A DNA stretch of 64,000 nucleotides from Gracilibacillus lacisalsi DSM 19029 (lineage in GTDB: Bacteria; Bacillota; Bacilli; Bacillales; Amphibacillaceae): the NCBI RefSeq assembly GCF_000377765.1, contig NZ_KB898679.1:1-64000 (forward strand). Direction: 5' to 3'. Of the stretch, positions 36,892 to 45,943 are shown in pieces (within the stretch, counting starts at the first letter, position 1; each line of letters opens with the position of its first letter). The notes beneath the pieces were generated by a model that was not told where the DNA came from, did not search any database, and saw only the letters and a program-made list of their open reading frames with translations. Made by a program: the position numbers and the translations under genes.

Positions 36892-37788
36892 TTATCCGGT
36901 AGCTCTTTCCCATAATTTATCCAACCAACGTCCAGGGTTCTGGAATTCTAACTCATCGATTAGATAAGAGCGAATATTGGTTAAATCATCGCTCCATAAT
37001 GCTGTTTCTATAGAAAAGGTCAGCGGTACTTCGGTATGAATAGCTGCTAATTTACGAGAAATTGCTAGGTCTTCTGCGTATTGCTCCAATTTCTTCTGTA
37101 TGCCTTTAGTTAAATTCTCTTTATCTGCTAACAAGTTATCAATTGTTTCATATTGCATTAATAATTTTAAAGCAGTCTTCTCCCCTACACCTTTTACACC
37201 TGGATAGTTATCAGATGAATCGCCCATCAATCCTTTTAGATCGATAATTTGTTTAGGAGTCAATCCCTTCTTCTCATAGAAGTTATCGGCATGAAAGACA
37301 TCATAATTGCCTTGTCCTTTTTTCATGATAGCAATATGAATGTTATGATCTACTAATTGTAACAGATCCTGATCACCCGTTACGACTGTCACTTGATGTT
37401 CTTTGTGCAGTTGTTTGGCAAGTGTACCAATACAGTCGTCCGCTTCAAATCCAGTAACTCCTACATTCGGAACTTGAAATGCTGTCACAATATCTTTTGC
37501 CAAGTCAAACTGCGGTACAAGCTCTTCTGGAGGTGCATCACGGTTTGATTTATATCCATCATACAATTCATTACGAAATGTTTGACTTCCCATGTCCCAA
37601 CAGCAAACAACATGTGTTGGTTGGAAGGTTTCTATCGCATTGGTAAAATAATTCAAGAAACCAAACAATCCATTTCTTGGAACGCCTTTACTATTGACCA
37701 TAAAATTACCGGTAAATGCTGTTGCAAAAAATCCTCTAAATAATAATGCCATTCCATCTACAATAAGGACGTGTGATCTATCTGTCAT
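36892..37788 (-). CDS. 5'-3' exonuclease (stand-alone PolA-type)
   Basis: 298 residues equal to the 5' nuclease domain of DNA polymerase I without the polymerase. Metal-binding acids appear in LIVDGMALLFRGFFA, CCWDMGSQTFR, GFEADDCIGTLA and VVTGDQDLLQLV. The helix-hairpin-helix element is SDNYPGVKGVGEKTALKLL. Such proteins (YpcP in Bacillus subtilis) process RNA primers and flaps during replication and repair. The ATG at 37788 follows AAAGGGTG; a longer frame adds three codons. Divergent from msrA. In Bacillus subtilis ypcP lies near the dynamin gene; here they are 8 kb apart. Confidence 0.9.
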   Translation of the reverse strand: MTDRSHVLIVDGMALLFRGFFATAFTGNFMVNSKGVPRNGLFGFLNYFTNAIETFQPTHVVCCWDMGSQTFRNELYDGYKSNRDAPPEELVPQFDLAKDIVTAFQVPNVGVTGFEADDCIGTLAKQLHKEHQVTVVTGDQDLLQLVDHNIHIAIMKKGQGNYDVFHADNFYEKKGLTPKQIIDLKGLMGDSSDNYPGVKGVGEKTALKLLMQYETIDNLLADKENLTKGIQKKLEQYAEDLAISRKLAAIHTEVPLTFSIETALWSDDLTNIRSYLIDELEFQNPGRWLDKLWERATG

Positions 37789-37885
37789 TTTATTCACCCT
37801 TTAAGTTTAATTGATTTACTTCTATTAATATAACTTGTATATTAAATGCTACAAGAGCATTTTGCAAGATAAAGGAGAAACAAAC

Positions 37886-38413
37886 ATGGAGAAAAAATTG
37901 GAAAAGGCCACGTTTGCTGGAGGCTGTTTCTGGTGTATGGTCAAGCCTTTTGATCAATGGGATGGTGTCGAAAGTGTCATTTCAGGTTACACTGGGGGCC
38001 ACGTGGATCACCCATCATATGAAGAAGTGAAAACCGGTACATCAGGACATTATGAGGCTGTTCAAATCACCTATGAACCTGAGAAAATATCTTATCAACA
38101 AATCTTAGACTTATACTGGCCTCAGATCGATCCAACCGATGATGGTGGACAATTTCATGACAGAGGTCCACAGTATCGAACAGCGATTTTCTACCATAAC
38201 GATGAACAGAAAGTATTAGCTGTCCATTCTTTAAAGGAATTAGAAAATTCAAACCGATTCCAAAAAGAGATCGTTACGAAAATTTTACCCGCCAGTACGT
38301 TTTACCCGGCGGAGGAATATCATCAAGACTTTTATAAGAAGAATGAAGAAGAATACCTAGAAGATCGTGATAAATCAGGTAGAGATGAGTTTATAGAGAA
38401 ACATTGGGAATAA
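37886..38413 (+). CDS. msrA: Peptide methionine (S)-S-oxide reductase
   Basis: 175 residues. Repairs oxidised methionine in proteins, reducing the S-epimer with thioredoxin. The active site is GGCFWCM, with catalytic C14 and C17 close behind, followed by GYTGGHVDHPSYEEV and the substrate-pocket YPAEEYHQDF. No recycling cysteines near the C-terminus are evident and no MsrB domain is fused. The ATG at 37886 follows AAAGGAG; an upstream in-frame ATG at 37835 lacks a site. Monocistronic. Confidence 0.95.
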   Translation: MEKKLEKATFAGGCFWCMVKPFDQWDGVESVISGYTGGHVDHPSYEEVKTGTSGHYEAVQITYEPEKISYQQILDLYWPQIDPTDDGGQFHDRGPQYRTAIFYHNDEQKVLAVHSLKELENSNRFQKEIVTKILPASTFYPAEEYHQDFYKKNEEEYLEDRDKSGRDEFIEKHWE

Positions 38414-38416
38414 GCA

Positions 38417-38456
38417 AAAAGAGCAGCCTTACGATGACTTGTAAGACTGTTCTTTT
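38417..38456. terminator. Bidirectional terminator shared by msrA and a membrane-protein gene
   Basis: A 16-bp stem with two mismatches (38417-38432 with 38441-38456), an 8-base loop, TTTT on the + side and TTTTT on the minus side. The stop codon of the convergent 106-residue gene (38429-38431) lies in the hairpin. Confidence 0.75.
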
Positions 38457-38749
38457 ATTATGCCATTTGAAATTTTAGTGAGTGTTTTTTCAAGTAAGAA
38501 TATAGTAGCATATATGGTAATAGCCACAATGACGAAAAATATAATATGTTTCAATACATTAACAGAAATAAAACTAACTAACCAATTTCCTCCGTAATAT
38601 ATAATTGCTGTAGCAAGTCCAATATACATAATATAACTCAACCCTATTCCTATAATCTGTTTTACTGATAGTTTTTTTATAAAGCGATGATGATCCAGTA
38701 AACGATAAATCAAAATGAGAATTGCTACAGTGTAAAAGACATAATCCAT
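38429..38749 (-). CDS. Small membrane protein, three helices
   Basis: 106 residues with three hydrophobic segments: VFYTVAILILIYRLL, QIIGIGLSYIMYIGLATAII and HIIFFVIVAITIYATIFLL. A short basic stretch (HHRFIKKLSVK) follows helix 1, and the tail is basic and polar. The ATG at 38749 follows AGAGAGG and GGAGGAG; the longer TTG-started frame includes that site. I do not recognise the family. It lies upstream of nothing obvious and ends inside a shared terminator. Confidence 0.6.
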   Translation of the reverse strand: MDYVFYTVAILILIYRLLDHHRFIKKLSVKQIIGIGLSYIMYIGLATAIIYYGGNWLVSFISVNVLKHIIFFVIVAITIYATIFLLEKTLTKISNGIIKEQSYKSS

Positions 38750-38831
38750 TAGTCTGCCTCTCTCCTCCAAGTTACTTTCACGTCCTCATGTGTCTCTCTA
38801 TCAAGTTACTACACATCCATTGAAGGAATTC

Positions 38832-39044
38832 TTACTTATTGTTTTTAACTAATTTCTTTTCCTTAAAGCTATAAGTAAAAGTACAACTTGTACCGATAAG
38901 TATTCCAAATAATGCAAAAATAGAAAATGAGCCTATTTCACCAAACCAACTTGCAGTTATTTGATCGGTAAATAACATTATGATTACAATGATATATCCA
39001 AAATATTGCATCATCTTAAAATCATTTACACGTTTATCTGACAA
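38832..39044 (-). CDS. Small membrane protein, two helices
   Basis: 70 residues with two hydrophobic segments, YFGYIIVIIMLFTDQIT and FSIFALFGILIGTSCTFTY, and a basic C-terminus (KEKKLVKNNK). The start is TTG at 39044 after GGTGAGGT. It is separated from the other small membrane protein by 82 bases in the same direction and might be co-transcribed. No family recognised. The 245 bases upstream hold nothing I can identify apart from the hisIE terminator. Confidence 0.5.
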   Translation of the reverse strand: MSDKRVNDFKMMQYFGYIIVIIMLFTDQITASWFGEIGSFSIFALFGILIGTSCTFTYSFKEKKLVKNNK

Positions 39045-39249
39045 AAGACCTCACCACCAGATCCATTTTTATCCATGATATCATTTGAAAGTAGTTAGAA
39101 CAAGAAAAGGTGAATCTTTTTAGACAAAAACATTGTTATAGTGGATTTCGAAGGTATTGTTTGAAATGGAATTGTTTCGTCTAATTAAAATATAAAACGT
39201 TATTCTTTAATGGATAATTCTAACTCGCAACTAATAGTAAACCTTAACT

Positions 39250-39286
39250 GACCATAAAAATCTCCACCAATTCTAGTGGAGATTTT
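39250..39286 (-). terminator. Terminator of the his operon
   Basis: A perfect 11-bp stem, AAAATCTCCAC with GTGGAGATTTT, an 8-base loop and TTTTTATGG on the minus strand, directly past the hisIE stop. Confidence 0.85.
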
Positions 39287-39289
39287 ATG

Positions 39290-39937
39290 TTACCATTTTT
39301 GTATTTCAGCTCGATCACCTTTACTATTTCCTTTTTTAGCAAAGCGATTAGATAATTCTTGTTTAACATCTTCTAATGTGACACCTTGATTCGCCATCAT
39401 AACAAAAGTGTGATAAAGCAAATCACTAACCTCGTTCGTTAGTTCCTCTTTATTATTATTTTTCGCAGCGATTACTACTTCACCAGCTTCTTCGATTACT
39501 TTTTTACCAATCTTATCGACGCCTTTATCATATAAATAATTGGTGTAGGAATTCTCCACACGTTCTGTTTTACGCTGTTCTACTTCTTGCATAACATTTT
39601 CAATGATGGAAGTATCAAAGTTTGTTTCTTTTTCAGCTACTCGATTGAAAAAGCAAGACACTTCACCAGTATGGCATGCTGGTCCTGCTGGGATCACTTG
39701 AATCAACAATGTATCCTGATCACAATCTAAATCAATCGACTGTACCTCTTGTGTATTTCCAGACGTCGCACCTTTATTCCATAATTCATCACGAGACCTA
39801 GAATAAAACCAGGTCTGTTTCGTTTCTAACGTTTTTTCATATGCTTCTTCATTCATATATGCAAGCATTAACACGTCTTTTGAATAATAATCCGTTACGA
39901 TTGCTGGTATAAGTCCTTTAGAAAAATCAGGCTTCAC
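39290..39937 (-). CDS. hisI: Bifunctional phosphoribosyl-AMP cyclohydrolase / phosphoribosyl-ATP pyrophosphatase
   Basis: 215-residue HisIE fusion doing steps 2 and 3 of histidine synthesis. Residues 1-110 are the HisI cyclohydrolase with [14 protein letters not shown], the metal-ligand [10 protein letters not shown] and [13 protein letters not shown]. The C-terminal HisE pyrophosphatase has [19 protein letters not shown] and an Asp/Glu-rich helix. The start is GTG, with AAGGAGTG inside hisF; the genes overlap by 11 bases. Last gene of the operon. Confidence 0.95.
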   Translation of the reverse strand: MKPDFSKGLIPAIVTDYYSKDVLMLAYMNEEAYEKTLETKQTWFYSRSRDELWNKGATSGNTQEVQSIDLDCDQDTLLIQVIPAGPACHTGEVSCFFNRVAEKETNFDTSIIENVMQEVEQRKTERVENSYTNYLYDKGVDKIGKKVIEEAGEVVIAAKNNNKEELTNEVSDLLYHTFVMMANQGVTLEDVKQELSNRFAKKGNSKGDRAEIQKW

Positions 39938-40685
39938 GAATATTCACTCCTTGTTCGGTGCAGACCTCTTTTACTTGTTTTACTGTAAAGGTACTTTCAT
40001 GGAAAATGGATGCAGCTAAACCTGCGGAAACATCTGTTTGATTAAAAACTTCTGGGAAATGCTCTGGTTTGCCAACTCCACCTGAGGCAATGACAGGAAT
40101 ACGTACGGCTGAAACTACAGCTTCCGTTAAAGCTAAATCAAATCCATCTTTGACACCATCTGTATCAACACTTGTCAAAAGAATTTCACCCGCACCTCTA
40201 CTTTCAGCTTCTTTTGCCCATTCAATAGCATCCATACCGGTGTCCTTAGAACCACCATGTGTCATCACATGCCATTTGTCACCAACTCGTTTTGCGTCAA
40301 TTGCTACAACCGTACATTGCGCACCAAACCGATCAGAAGATTCTGTAATTAGTTGTGGGTTGTTAACAGCAGCTGAGTTCATCCCTACTTTGTCAGCACC
40401 GGCTTTTAACAAGCGATTTACATCTTCAATAGTTCGAACACCGCCGCCAACTGTAAAGGGGACATAAACTTGTTCAGCAGTTCGTCTTACAATATCAATC
40501 ATTGTTTGTCGTCCTTCGTTTGTCGCTGAGATATCCAAAAAGATGATTTCGTCTGCTCCATCTTTCGAATAATTTGATGCCATTTCTACCGGATCACCTA
40601 ATTCTCTTAAGCCAACAAAATTCGTTCCTTTCACTACTTTTCCTTCTTTCACATCTAAACATGGAATAATCCGTTTGGCAATCAT
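39927..40685 (-). CDS. hisF: Imidazole glycerol phosphate synthase cyclase subunit
   Basis: 252-residue beta/alpha barrel that, with HisH, turns PRFAR and ammonia into imidazole glycerol phosphate and AICAR. D11 in [15 protein letters not shown] and the second acid in VVAIDAKR are the catalytic pair; [13 protein letters not shown] and ASGGVG are phosphate-binding parts. It overlaps the hisH stop by four bases. hisA normally sits between hisH and hisF in Bacillus, and it is absent here. This gene reads as a true HisF, not HisA. Confidence 0.95.
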   Translation of the reverse strand: MIAKRIIPCLDVKEGKVVKGTNFVGLRELGDPVEMASNYSKDGADEIIFLDISATNEGRQTMIDIVRRTAEQVYVPFTVGGGVRTIEDVNRLLKAGADKVGMNSAAVNNPQLITESSDRFGAQCTVVAIDAKRVGDKWHVMTHGGSKDTGMDAIEWAKEAESRGAGEILLTSVDTDGVKDGFDLALTEAVVSAVRIPVIASGGVGKPEHFPEVFNQTDVSAGLAASIFHESTFTVKQVKEVCTEQGVNIREA

Positions 40686-41299
40686 GCTAGTTGCCCCCTA
40701 TCACTATTGGTTTCCTCCATAAATACTTTTAACAAATCAACCCCAACTTCCCCACTTTTCTCCGGATGAAATTGCATCCCATAGACAGGACCATTTTGCA
40801 CAATGCCGGGAACCTTTGTGCCATAATCTGCTGTTGCGACAAGATATTGTTGATCGGTTCTCGCTTGAAAGGAATGTACAAAATAAACATGTTTATCTTG
40901 GAACGGTGCAAAAGCTTGATTATTATTTTCAATTTGTAATTGGTTCCAGCCAATGTGTGGCAGAATATACTCCGTTTCTATTCTAGTAACCTCACCAGGT
41001 ATCAGTCCAAGTCCGTTAGAACTACCATTTTCATAACCTTTATCGAACAGTAATTGCATACCAAGACAAATCCCTAAAAAAGGCTTTTCTTTCGCAAGTC
41101 TGCGTAGTGGTTCTGCTAAATTTCGTTGATTAATCTCTTGAACTGCTGCTTGAAAAGAACCGACACCAGGTAAAATAATGTGGGTTGAAGCTTCTAACCG
41201 CTCAATAGAGTCGGTAATCTCCACCTCATACCCTAACCGTTGAAAAGCTGTTCTGACACTTGCTACATTGCCCATACCATAATCTACAATTGCAATCAT
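40682..41299 (-). CDS. hisH: Imidazole glycerol phosphate synthase glutamine amidotransferase subunit
   Basis: 205-residue class I glutaminase that feeds ammonia to HisF. The catalytic cysteine is in [13 protein letters not shown] near 78, and the histidine-glutamate pair is in [10 protein letters not shown] near 180. The oxyanion strand ILPGVGSF is present. It overlaps hisB by four bases (ATGA) and hisF by four bases, so translation is tightly coupled. Confidence 0.95.
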   Translation of the reverse strand: MIAIVDYGMGNVASVRTAFQRLGYEVEITDSIERLEASTHIILPGVGSFQAAVQEINQRNLAEPLRRLAKEKPFLGICLGMQLLFDKGYENGSSNGLGLIPGEVTRIETEYILPHIGWNQLQIENNNQAFAPFQDKHVYFVHSFQARTDQQYLVATADYGTKVPGIVQNGPVYGMQFHPEKSGEVGVDLLKVFMEETNSDRGQLA

Positions 41300-41886
41300 T
41301 CGATTAACCCCTTTGTAGAATTAACCCCTTTAATATCCGGATTAATTCGAATTGCTTCTCCCAATGCACGTCCTAACGCTTTGAAAATCGCCTCAATTTT
41401 ATGGTGTGTGTTATGTCCATATATTACTTTTGCGTGCAACGTAATGGCAGATTGGAAGGCGAAAGCCTGTAAAAATTCCTGGACTAATTCTGTATCGAAA
41501 TTTCCAAGCTTTTCATTAGAAAACTCCGCGTCAAATACAAGGAAAGGTCGACCACTAATGTCCAGCGCAACAAAACCTAATGATTCATCCATTGGTACAT
41601 AGGCACTTCCAAAACGATTAATTGATTTCTTATCACCAAGTGCTTCCTTGATCAATTGACCCAATACAATTCCGACATCTTCTACAGTATGATGGCTGTC
41701 AATATGCAAATCCCCATCTGCTTTCACTACAAGTCCGATTCGACCATGTCGAGCAAAAGCTTCTAACATATGATCAAAAAAGCCGACACCTGTTTCAATA
41801 GTCACTTCACTTGGACCATCTAAGTTCACCGATACATCAATTTGGGTTTCTAATGTTTCTCTTTTTTTACTAGCTGTTCTCATCAT
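41296..41886 (-). CDS. hisB: Imidazoleglycerol-phosphate dehydratase
   Basis: 196 residues. Dehydrates imidazole glycerol phosphate to imidazole acetol phosphate with two Mn ions. The metal histidine motifs are [26 protein letters not shown] and [11 protein letters not shown], all intact. It is the single-function type without the phosphatase domain of enteric HisB; the phosphatase is supplied by hisJ. ATG overlaps hisD by four bases, with a second ATG at 41883 as alternative start. Confidence 0.95.
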   Translation of the reverse strand: MMRTASKKRETLETQIDVSVNLDGPSEVTIETGVGFFDHMLEAFARHGRIGLVVKADGDLHIDSHHTVEDVGIVLGQLIKEALGDKKSINRFGSAYVPMDESLGFVALDISGRPFLVFDAEFSNEKLGNFDTELVQEFLQAFAFQSAITLHAKVIYGHNTHHKIEAIFKALGRALGEAIRINPDIKGVNSTKGLIE

Positions 41887-43166
41887 TTCTCCTCCAAACG
41901 TTTCGTTACCGCAAGCCCGTGTCCTTCTAACTGCTCTTGATTCGCTATTTTCACCACATCATCTCCAGCTTCTCGTAAAGCATCCTCTGTATAGTAAAGA
42001 TAAGTAGTCTTTTTAACAAAGTCGTCAACGGACAATCCAGACGAGAACCTTGCTGTACCTGAAGTCGGTAATACGTGATTAGGTCCTGCAAAATAATCAC
42101 CCAATGCTTCAGGTGTGTAATGACCTAAAAATACAGAGCCTGCATGTTTTATTTTGCTTAAATAGCTTAATGGATCCTGTGTTTGAATTTCTAAATGTTC
42201 TGGCGCAATCTTGTTGGCTACATCAAACGCCTTTGCTAAAGTGTCTACCACAACACTGGCTCCTTTTTCCTGTAAAGCAGTAGTGGCAATATCTTTACGA
42301 GGTAACACTTCACATTGTCTGACTAATTCTCGATCGACCTCTTCTACGAGTGAGCGAGATGTAGTGATAAGAAATGCTCGAGCAATGGTATCATGTTCGG
42401 CTTGAGCGATCAGGTCAGCTGCGACAAAGATAGGATTTGCTGATTCGTCGGCGATAATCGCAACCTCACTTGGACCAGCAATCATATCGATTCCAACATC
42501 ACCATATACTAGCTTTTTCGCTGCTGCCACATATGCATTACCTGGACCAACAATTTTATCGACTTTTGGTATCGATTCTGTGCCGTAAGCAAATGCTGCA
42601 ATAGCTTGCACGCCACCAACTCGGTAAATATTTGAAACACCAGCGATGTCAGCTGCAACAGCTAAAATCGGAGACAATGCTTCACCATCTTTGACAGGTG
42701 TTGCCATATTCACTTCTCCAACTCCGGCAAGGACTGCTGGAATAGCATTCATAAGTACAGATGATGGATATACAGCTGTACCACCAGGTACATAAATACC
42801 TACACGATCAATCGGACGGTAAAGTTGACCTGAGATAATATCTTCATCAGCTTGCATCATTCGCGAATTATTTAATTGCTTACGATGAAAATCCCGAATG
42901 TTATCGGCTGCACGCTGTAATGCTCGAATCACCTCGTCATCTACTTGATCCCATGCTGCTTTCCGTTCTTCTTCTGATACTAACAATGTTTCCGGTGCTT
43001 GACCATCGAATTTCTCAATATAAAACCTTACCGCTTGATCGCCGTCCTTTTGTACATCTGCAATAATGTTGCTTGCTGCTTGTAAGAATTGTTGCTGTTC
43101 TTGACTATTGGTTTTTTCGGGTGCCGCTTTTGCTAAAAATTGATTGATAGATAATAAAGGAATCAT
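41883..43166 (-). CDS. hisD: Histidinol dehydrogenase
   Basis: 427 residues. Zinc enzyme that oxidises histidinol to histidine in two NAD steps, the last of the pathway. Segments [31 protein letters not shown], the zinc-ligand stretch [13 protein letters not shown] and APEHLEIQ are conserved. The C-terminus with [21 protein letters not shown] carries the last zinc and base residues. It overlaps hisG and hisB by four bases each. Confidence 0.96.
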   Translation of the reverse strand: MIPLLSINQFLAKAAPEKTNSQEQQQFLQAASNIIADVQKDGDQAVRFYIEKFDGQAPETLLVSEEERKAAWDQVDDEVIRALQRAADNIRDFHRKQLNNSRMMQADEDIISGQLYRPIDRVGIYVPGGTAVYPSSVLMNAIPAVLAGVGEVNMATPVKDGEALSPILAVAADIAGVSNIYRVGGVQAIAAFAYGTESIPKVDKIVGPGNAYVAAAKKLVYGDVGIDMIAGPSEVAIIADESANPIFVAADLIAQAEHDTIARAFLITTSRSLVEEVDRELVRQCEVLPRKDIATTALQEKGASVVVDTLAKAFDVANKIAPEHLEIQTQDPLSYLSKIKHAGSVFLGHYTPEALGDYFAGPNHVLPTSGTARFSSGLSVDDFVKKTTYLYYTEDALREAGDDVVKIANQEQLEGHGLAVTKRLEEK

Positions 43167-43783
43167 TCGTTTCTCGCTCCTTCCCTAAACCGTTCAATAA
43201 CAGGAACTAATTGATCTCGTTTAATTTTCAATGAAGAACGGTTGGCAATTAACCTTGCACTAAACGACAAAAATTCGTCTTCTATTACAAGACCATTCTC
43301 TTTTAATGTCGTTCCTGTCTCGACAATATCAACAATAGCATCCGCAAGGCCCAAGATTGGTGCCAACTCGACAGATCCTTCCAGTTTGATAATGTCTACG
43401 GATTCACCTTTTTCCTTAAAATATGTTTTGGTAATATTCGTGAATGTACTTGCAATTCGTTTCTTCTGTTCTGGCCATTGGTAATCTCTTTTCGTTGCCA
43501 GTGCCATTCGACAATGCCCAAATGGTAATGGGAATAAATTAAAAACATCAGGCTGGTGTTCAATTAAGATGTCCCCACCGACAACTCCAATATCAGCTAT
43601 ACCGTTTTCTACATAAGTAGTTACGTCTACCCCTTTGGCAAAAAAGAAAGAAAATTCCTCTGTTTCAATTTGCAGCTTTCTGCCTTTTTCCAATAGAGGT
43701 TCCACTTCATAACCTAAGCCTTCAAAAAATTTCAAAAATTGTTTTTCCAGTCTCCCTTTTGTTAGTGCAATTACTGGTTTCAT
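43163..43783 (-). CDS. hisG: ATP phosphoribosyltransferase, short form
   Basis: 206 residues, the short HisG that lacks the C-terminal regulatory domain and works with HisZ. Starts the pathway by joining ATP and PRPP. ALTKGRLEKQ and the PRPP-binding region with DIVETGTTLKENGL are the clear marks. Overlaps hisZ by four bases and hisD by four bases. Confidence 0.95.
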   Translation of the reverse strand: MKPVIALTKGRLEKQFLKFFEGLGYEVEPLLEKGRKLQIETEEFSFFFAKGVDVTTYVENGIADIGVVGGDILIEHQPDVFNLFPLPFGHCRMALATKRDYQWPEQKKRIASTFTNITKTYFKEKGESVDIIKLEGSVELAPILGLADAIVDIVETGTTLKENGLVIEDEFLSFSARLIANRSSLKIKRDQLVPVIERFREGARNE

Positions 43784-44904
43784 TTTTCAACCACCTTATA
43801 CTGACTGTTCTCCATTACCACTTGATAAATGGTATGATAGCTTGTTTGATTTTTTAATTCGTATTGGATATCGACTACTTGTTCTTCCATTTCCATGCGA
43901 AACTCCTCAGCAATCGCATGTGTTTCGGGTGAAGCAATGATACATATTTTTTCTGGTTCTTTTTCAGCTGCCATATGTGTAGCTAATACATCGACATCAA
44001 AGGCAAGACCTACTGCAGAGGTTGTTAACTCAAATTGCTTGTAAAGACGATCATATCTACCACCAGAAAAACAAGTCGATCCATCATTAGTTAAAAAACC
44101 TCTAAACATAATGCCATCATAATACGGAAGATTCTTAACACGCCCTAGATCTACGATAACTTCTGTTACACCAGAAGCTTCGAGTAAATCAATCAATTTG
44201 TTAATATGTGTTAATATTTCCGTTAAGTCATCCCGATCCGACCAACGCCTGCGGTATTGCTCAATGATATCACGCGAACCATATGCATCAATTAGTGCCA
44301 TTAAAGGCTTCGCAAGCTCTGCATTCCCTGCTTTCACAACAATTTCCTCAACAAGATCAGACCTTTTATCATGCATAGCTTTCAATAATTCCGCTTCTTC
44401 CTGTTTGCTAAAGGTAAAAGGTGCAATCAATGCATCAAAAATTCCTGTATGACCAAGTTCAATGACATAATCCTCAATATTTAAATGTTTTAAATAAGCT
44501 ACAGCGGTTAACAGACTCTCTGCCTCCCCGAAAAAACGATCAGCATGAACGATTTCTATACCGGCCTGTCTGCTTTCTGTATCTTCTTTGTCAAAGCGAA
44601 ACACACTTCCCTGATAGGACCATTTTTGTTTAGATGGGTGCTGCCCTGCAATCGCTCGAGCAATTGCTGCAGTCCAGTCCGGTCTTAATACTTCAATCTC
44701 ACCTTCCCCATTAAACCATTTCAACATGGAATGTAAGTCCATACCTGCTACCTCATTAGTAAATGTTTGGGCATATTCCACTACAGGAGTAGAAATTTGT
44801 TGAAAATTGCGCTTTTTTGTTACCTGTCTAAAAATCTCTGACGCTCGTAGGCGATTGGAGATTTGTACACCTGTTTCATCTTGACTTCCTGCTGGTAAAA
44901 ACAT
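43780..44904 (-). CDS. hisZ: ATP phosphoribosyltransferase regulatory subunit
   Basis: About 374 residues, a histidyl-tRNA-synthetase paralogue without tRNA-charging function. It gives feedback control to the short HisG. Class II synthetase motifs are partly kept: EVLRPDWTAAIARA (motif 2 area) and FSGGRYDRLYKQF near 270. The chosen start is ATG at 44904, preceded by AGGATGTGAG; the in-frame GTG at 44913 lies within that site. First gene of an eight-function, seven-gene operon whose members overlap. No leader T-box was seen. Confidence 0.93.
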   Translation of the reverse strand: MFLPAGSQDETGVQISNRLRASEIFRQVTKKRNFQQISTPVVEYAQTFTNEVAGMDLHSMLKWFNGEGEIEVLRPDWTAAIARAIAGQHPSKQKWSYQGSVFRFDKEDTESRQAGIEIVHADRFFGEAESLLTAVAYLKHLNIEDYVIELGHTGIFDALIAPFTFSKQEEAELLKAMHDKRSDLVEEIVVKAGNAELAKPLMALIDAYGSRDIIEQYRRRWSDRDDLTEILTHINKLIDLLEASGVTEVIVDLGRVKNLPYYDGIMFRGFLTNDGSTCFSGGRYDRLYKQFELTTSAVGLAFDVDVLATHMAAEKEPEKICIIASPETHAIAEEFRMEMEEQVVDIQYELKNQTSYHTIYQVVMENSQYKVVEK

Positions 44905-44975
44905 ATCGCTCACATCCTATATACACTTTATTAATTTACCACTCTACCGTGATAAAGCGCTTGTTTCTAAACACT

Positions 44976-45005
44976 ACATTAGCATACTTTTTTAAATTTT
45001 GTCAA
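44976..45005 (-). promoter_or_regulatory. Promoter of the his operon, sharing its -35 with hisJ
   Basis: On the minus strand TTGACA (45000-45005), 18 bases and TAATGT with TGC before it (extended -10, 44976-44981). On the + strand the same bases read TTGTCA (44999-45004), with TAAAGA 17 bases on as a weak -10 for hisJ. The two divergent promoters would compete. Confidence 0.5.
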
Positions 45006-45077
45006 TCATCACTTTTCATTTTAAAGAATTCTGTTTACAATAAGAAGCAAATCTATTTACATAAGGAGATGTCTTAT

Positions 45078-45881
45078 ATGAACATGAAAGGAGACTTTCA
45101 CGTACATACCCCATTCTGTCCACATGGTTCGAATGACAGTATCGAAATGTACATAGAACAAGCTATAAACAAAGGTATTACCGAGTTAACCTTTACTGAG
45201 CATGCGCCATTACCCATTAATTTCATTGATCCTACACCAGATCAAGACAGTGCTATGTCATGGGAAGACCTTGATGCTTATATTCAAGTTATAGAGAATG
45301 CCAAAAAGCAATTTCAATCAAAAATAAAAATTAATCTAGGCTTTGAAGTTGATTATATTGAAGGCTATGAAGATGCCACTACTTCATTTCTAAATCAATA
45401 TGGCCGTTATATCGATGATGCGATTTTGTCTGTACATATGCTAAGAACACCTGACTCTAACTATGTATGTATTGATTTCAGCAGTGAAGAATTTGCTCGA
45501 ATCATTCAGATATTTGGCAGTGTGGAAGCCGTATACGATAAATATTACCGAACAATGGAAAAAGCGATTATATCTGATCTTGGCGCTTATAAACCAAATC
45601 GAATCGGTCATTTAACTTTAATTCACAAATATCAACGGAAATATGCTGTCGATCAAAGATATCATGTAACAATCGAACGGTTACTTGATTTGATACAAGA
45701 ACAGCAGCTAGAATTAGATGTTAACACAGCTGGTCTTTACAAAGAAGAATGTCTTGAACTATATCCTCCACTTCCAATCATCGAAAAAGCAATACAAAAA
45801 GGTATCCAATGGAAACCTGGTTCAGATAGTCACGTCTCCAAGACGATCGCACGTGGATTTGATCAATTAAAAATTAAATAA
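45078..45881 (+). CDS. hisJ: Histidinol-phosphatase, PHP family
   Basis: 267 residues. Removes phosphate from histidinol phosphate, the step before hisD. The PHP fold opens with GDFHVHTPFCPHG, then FTEHAPLP, the metal residues in GFEVDY, SVHMLR and HLTLIHKY, and closes with PGSDSHVSKT. The ATG at 45078 is eight bases after AAGGAGATG; a longer frame from 44949 has no binding site. Divergent from the his operon, as expected if the two are co-regulated. hisC is not in this window. Confidence 0.93.
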   Translation: MNMKGDFHVHTPFCPHGSNDSIEMYIEQAINKGITELTFTEHAPLPINFIDPTPDQDSAMSWEDLDAYIQVIENAKKQFQSKIKINLGFEVDYIEGYEDATTSFLNQYGRYIDDAILSVHMLRTPDSNYVCIDFSSEEFARIIQIFGSVEAVYDKYYRTMEKAIISDLGAYKPNRIGHLTLIHKYQRKYAVDQRYHVTIERLLDLIQEQQLELDVNTAGLYKEECLELYPPLPIIEKAIQKGIQWKPGSDSHVSKTIARGFDQLKIK

Positions 45882-45887
45882 TAGTAA

Positions 45888-45932
45888 AAATGAAGGACAA
45901 AAGTTGTCTTTCTCAGGATTTGTCCTTCATTT
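45888..45932. terminator. Bidirectional terminator between hisJ and dynA
   Basis: A perfect 14-bp stem, AAATGAAGGACAAA with TTTGTCCTTCATTT, and a 17-base loop. TTTTTACTATT follows on the minus side, so it is stronger as terminator for dynA; the + side has a weaker tract. Confidence 0.8.
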
Positions 45933-45943
45933 GTATATGAACT

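Noticed and set aside
39927-40685. Possibility that this gene is hisA rather than hisF
   Set aside because: The N-terminal [15 protein letters not shown], the acid pair and [13 protein letters not shown] are HisF marks; HisA would start with an AIDL-type strand.
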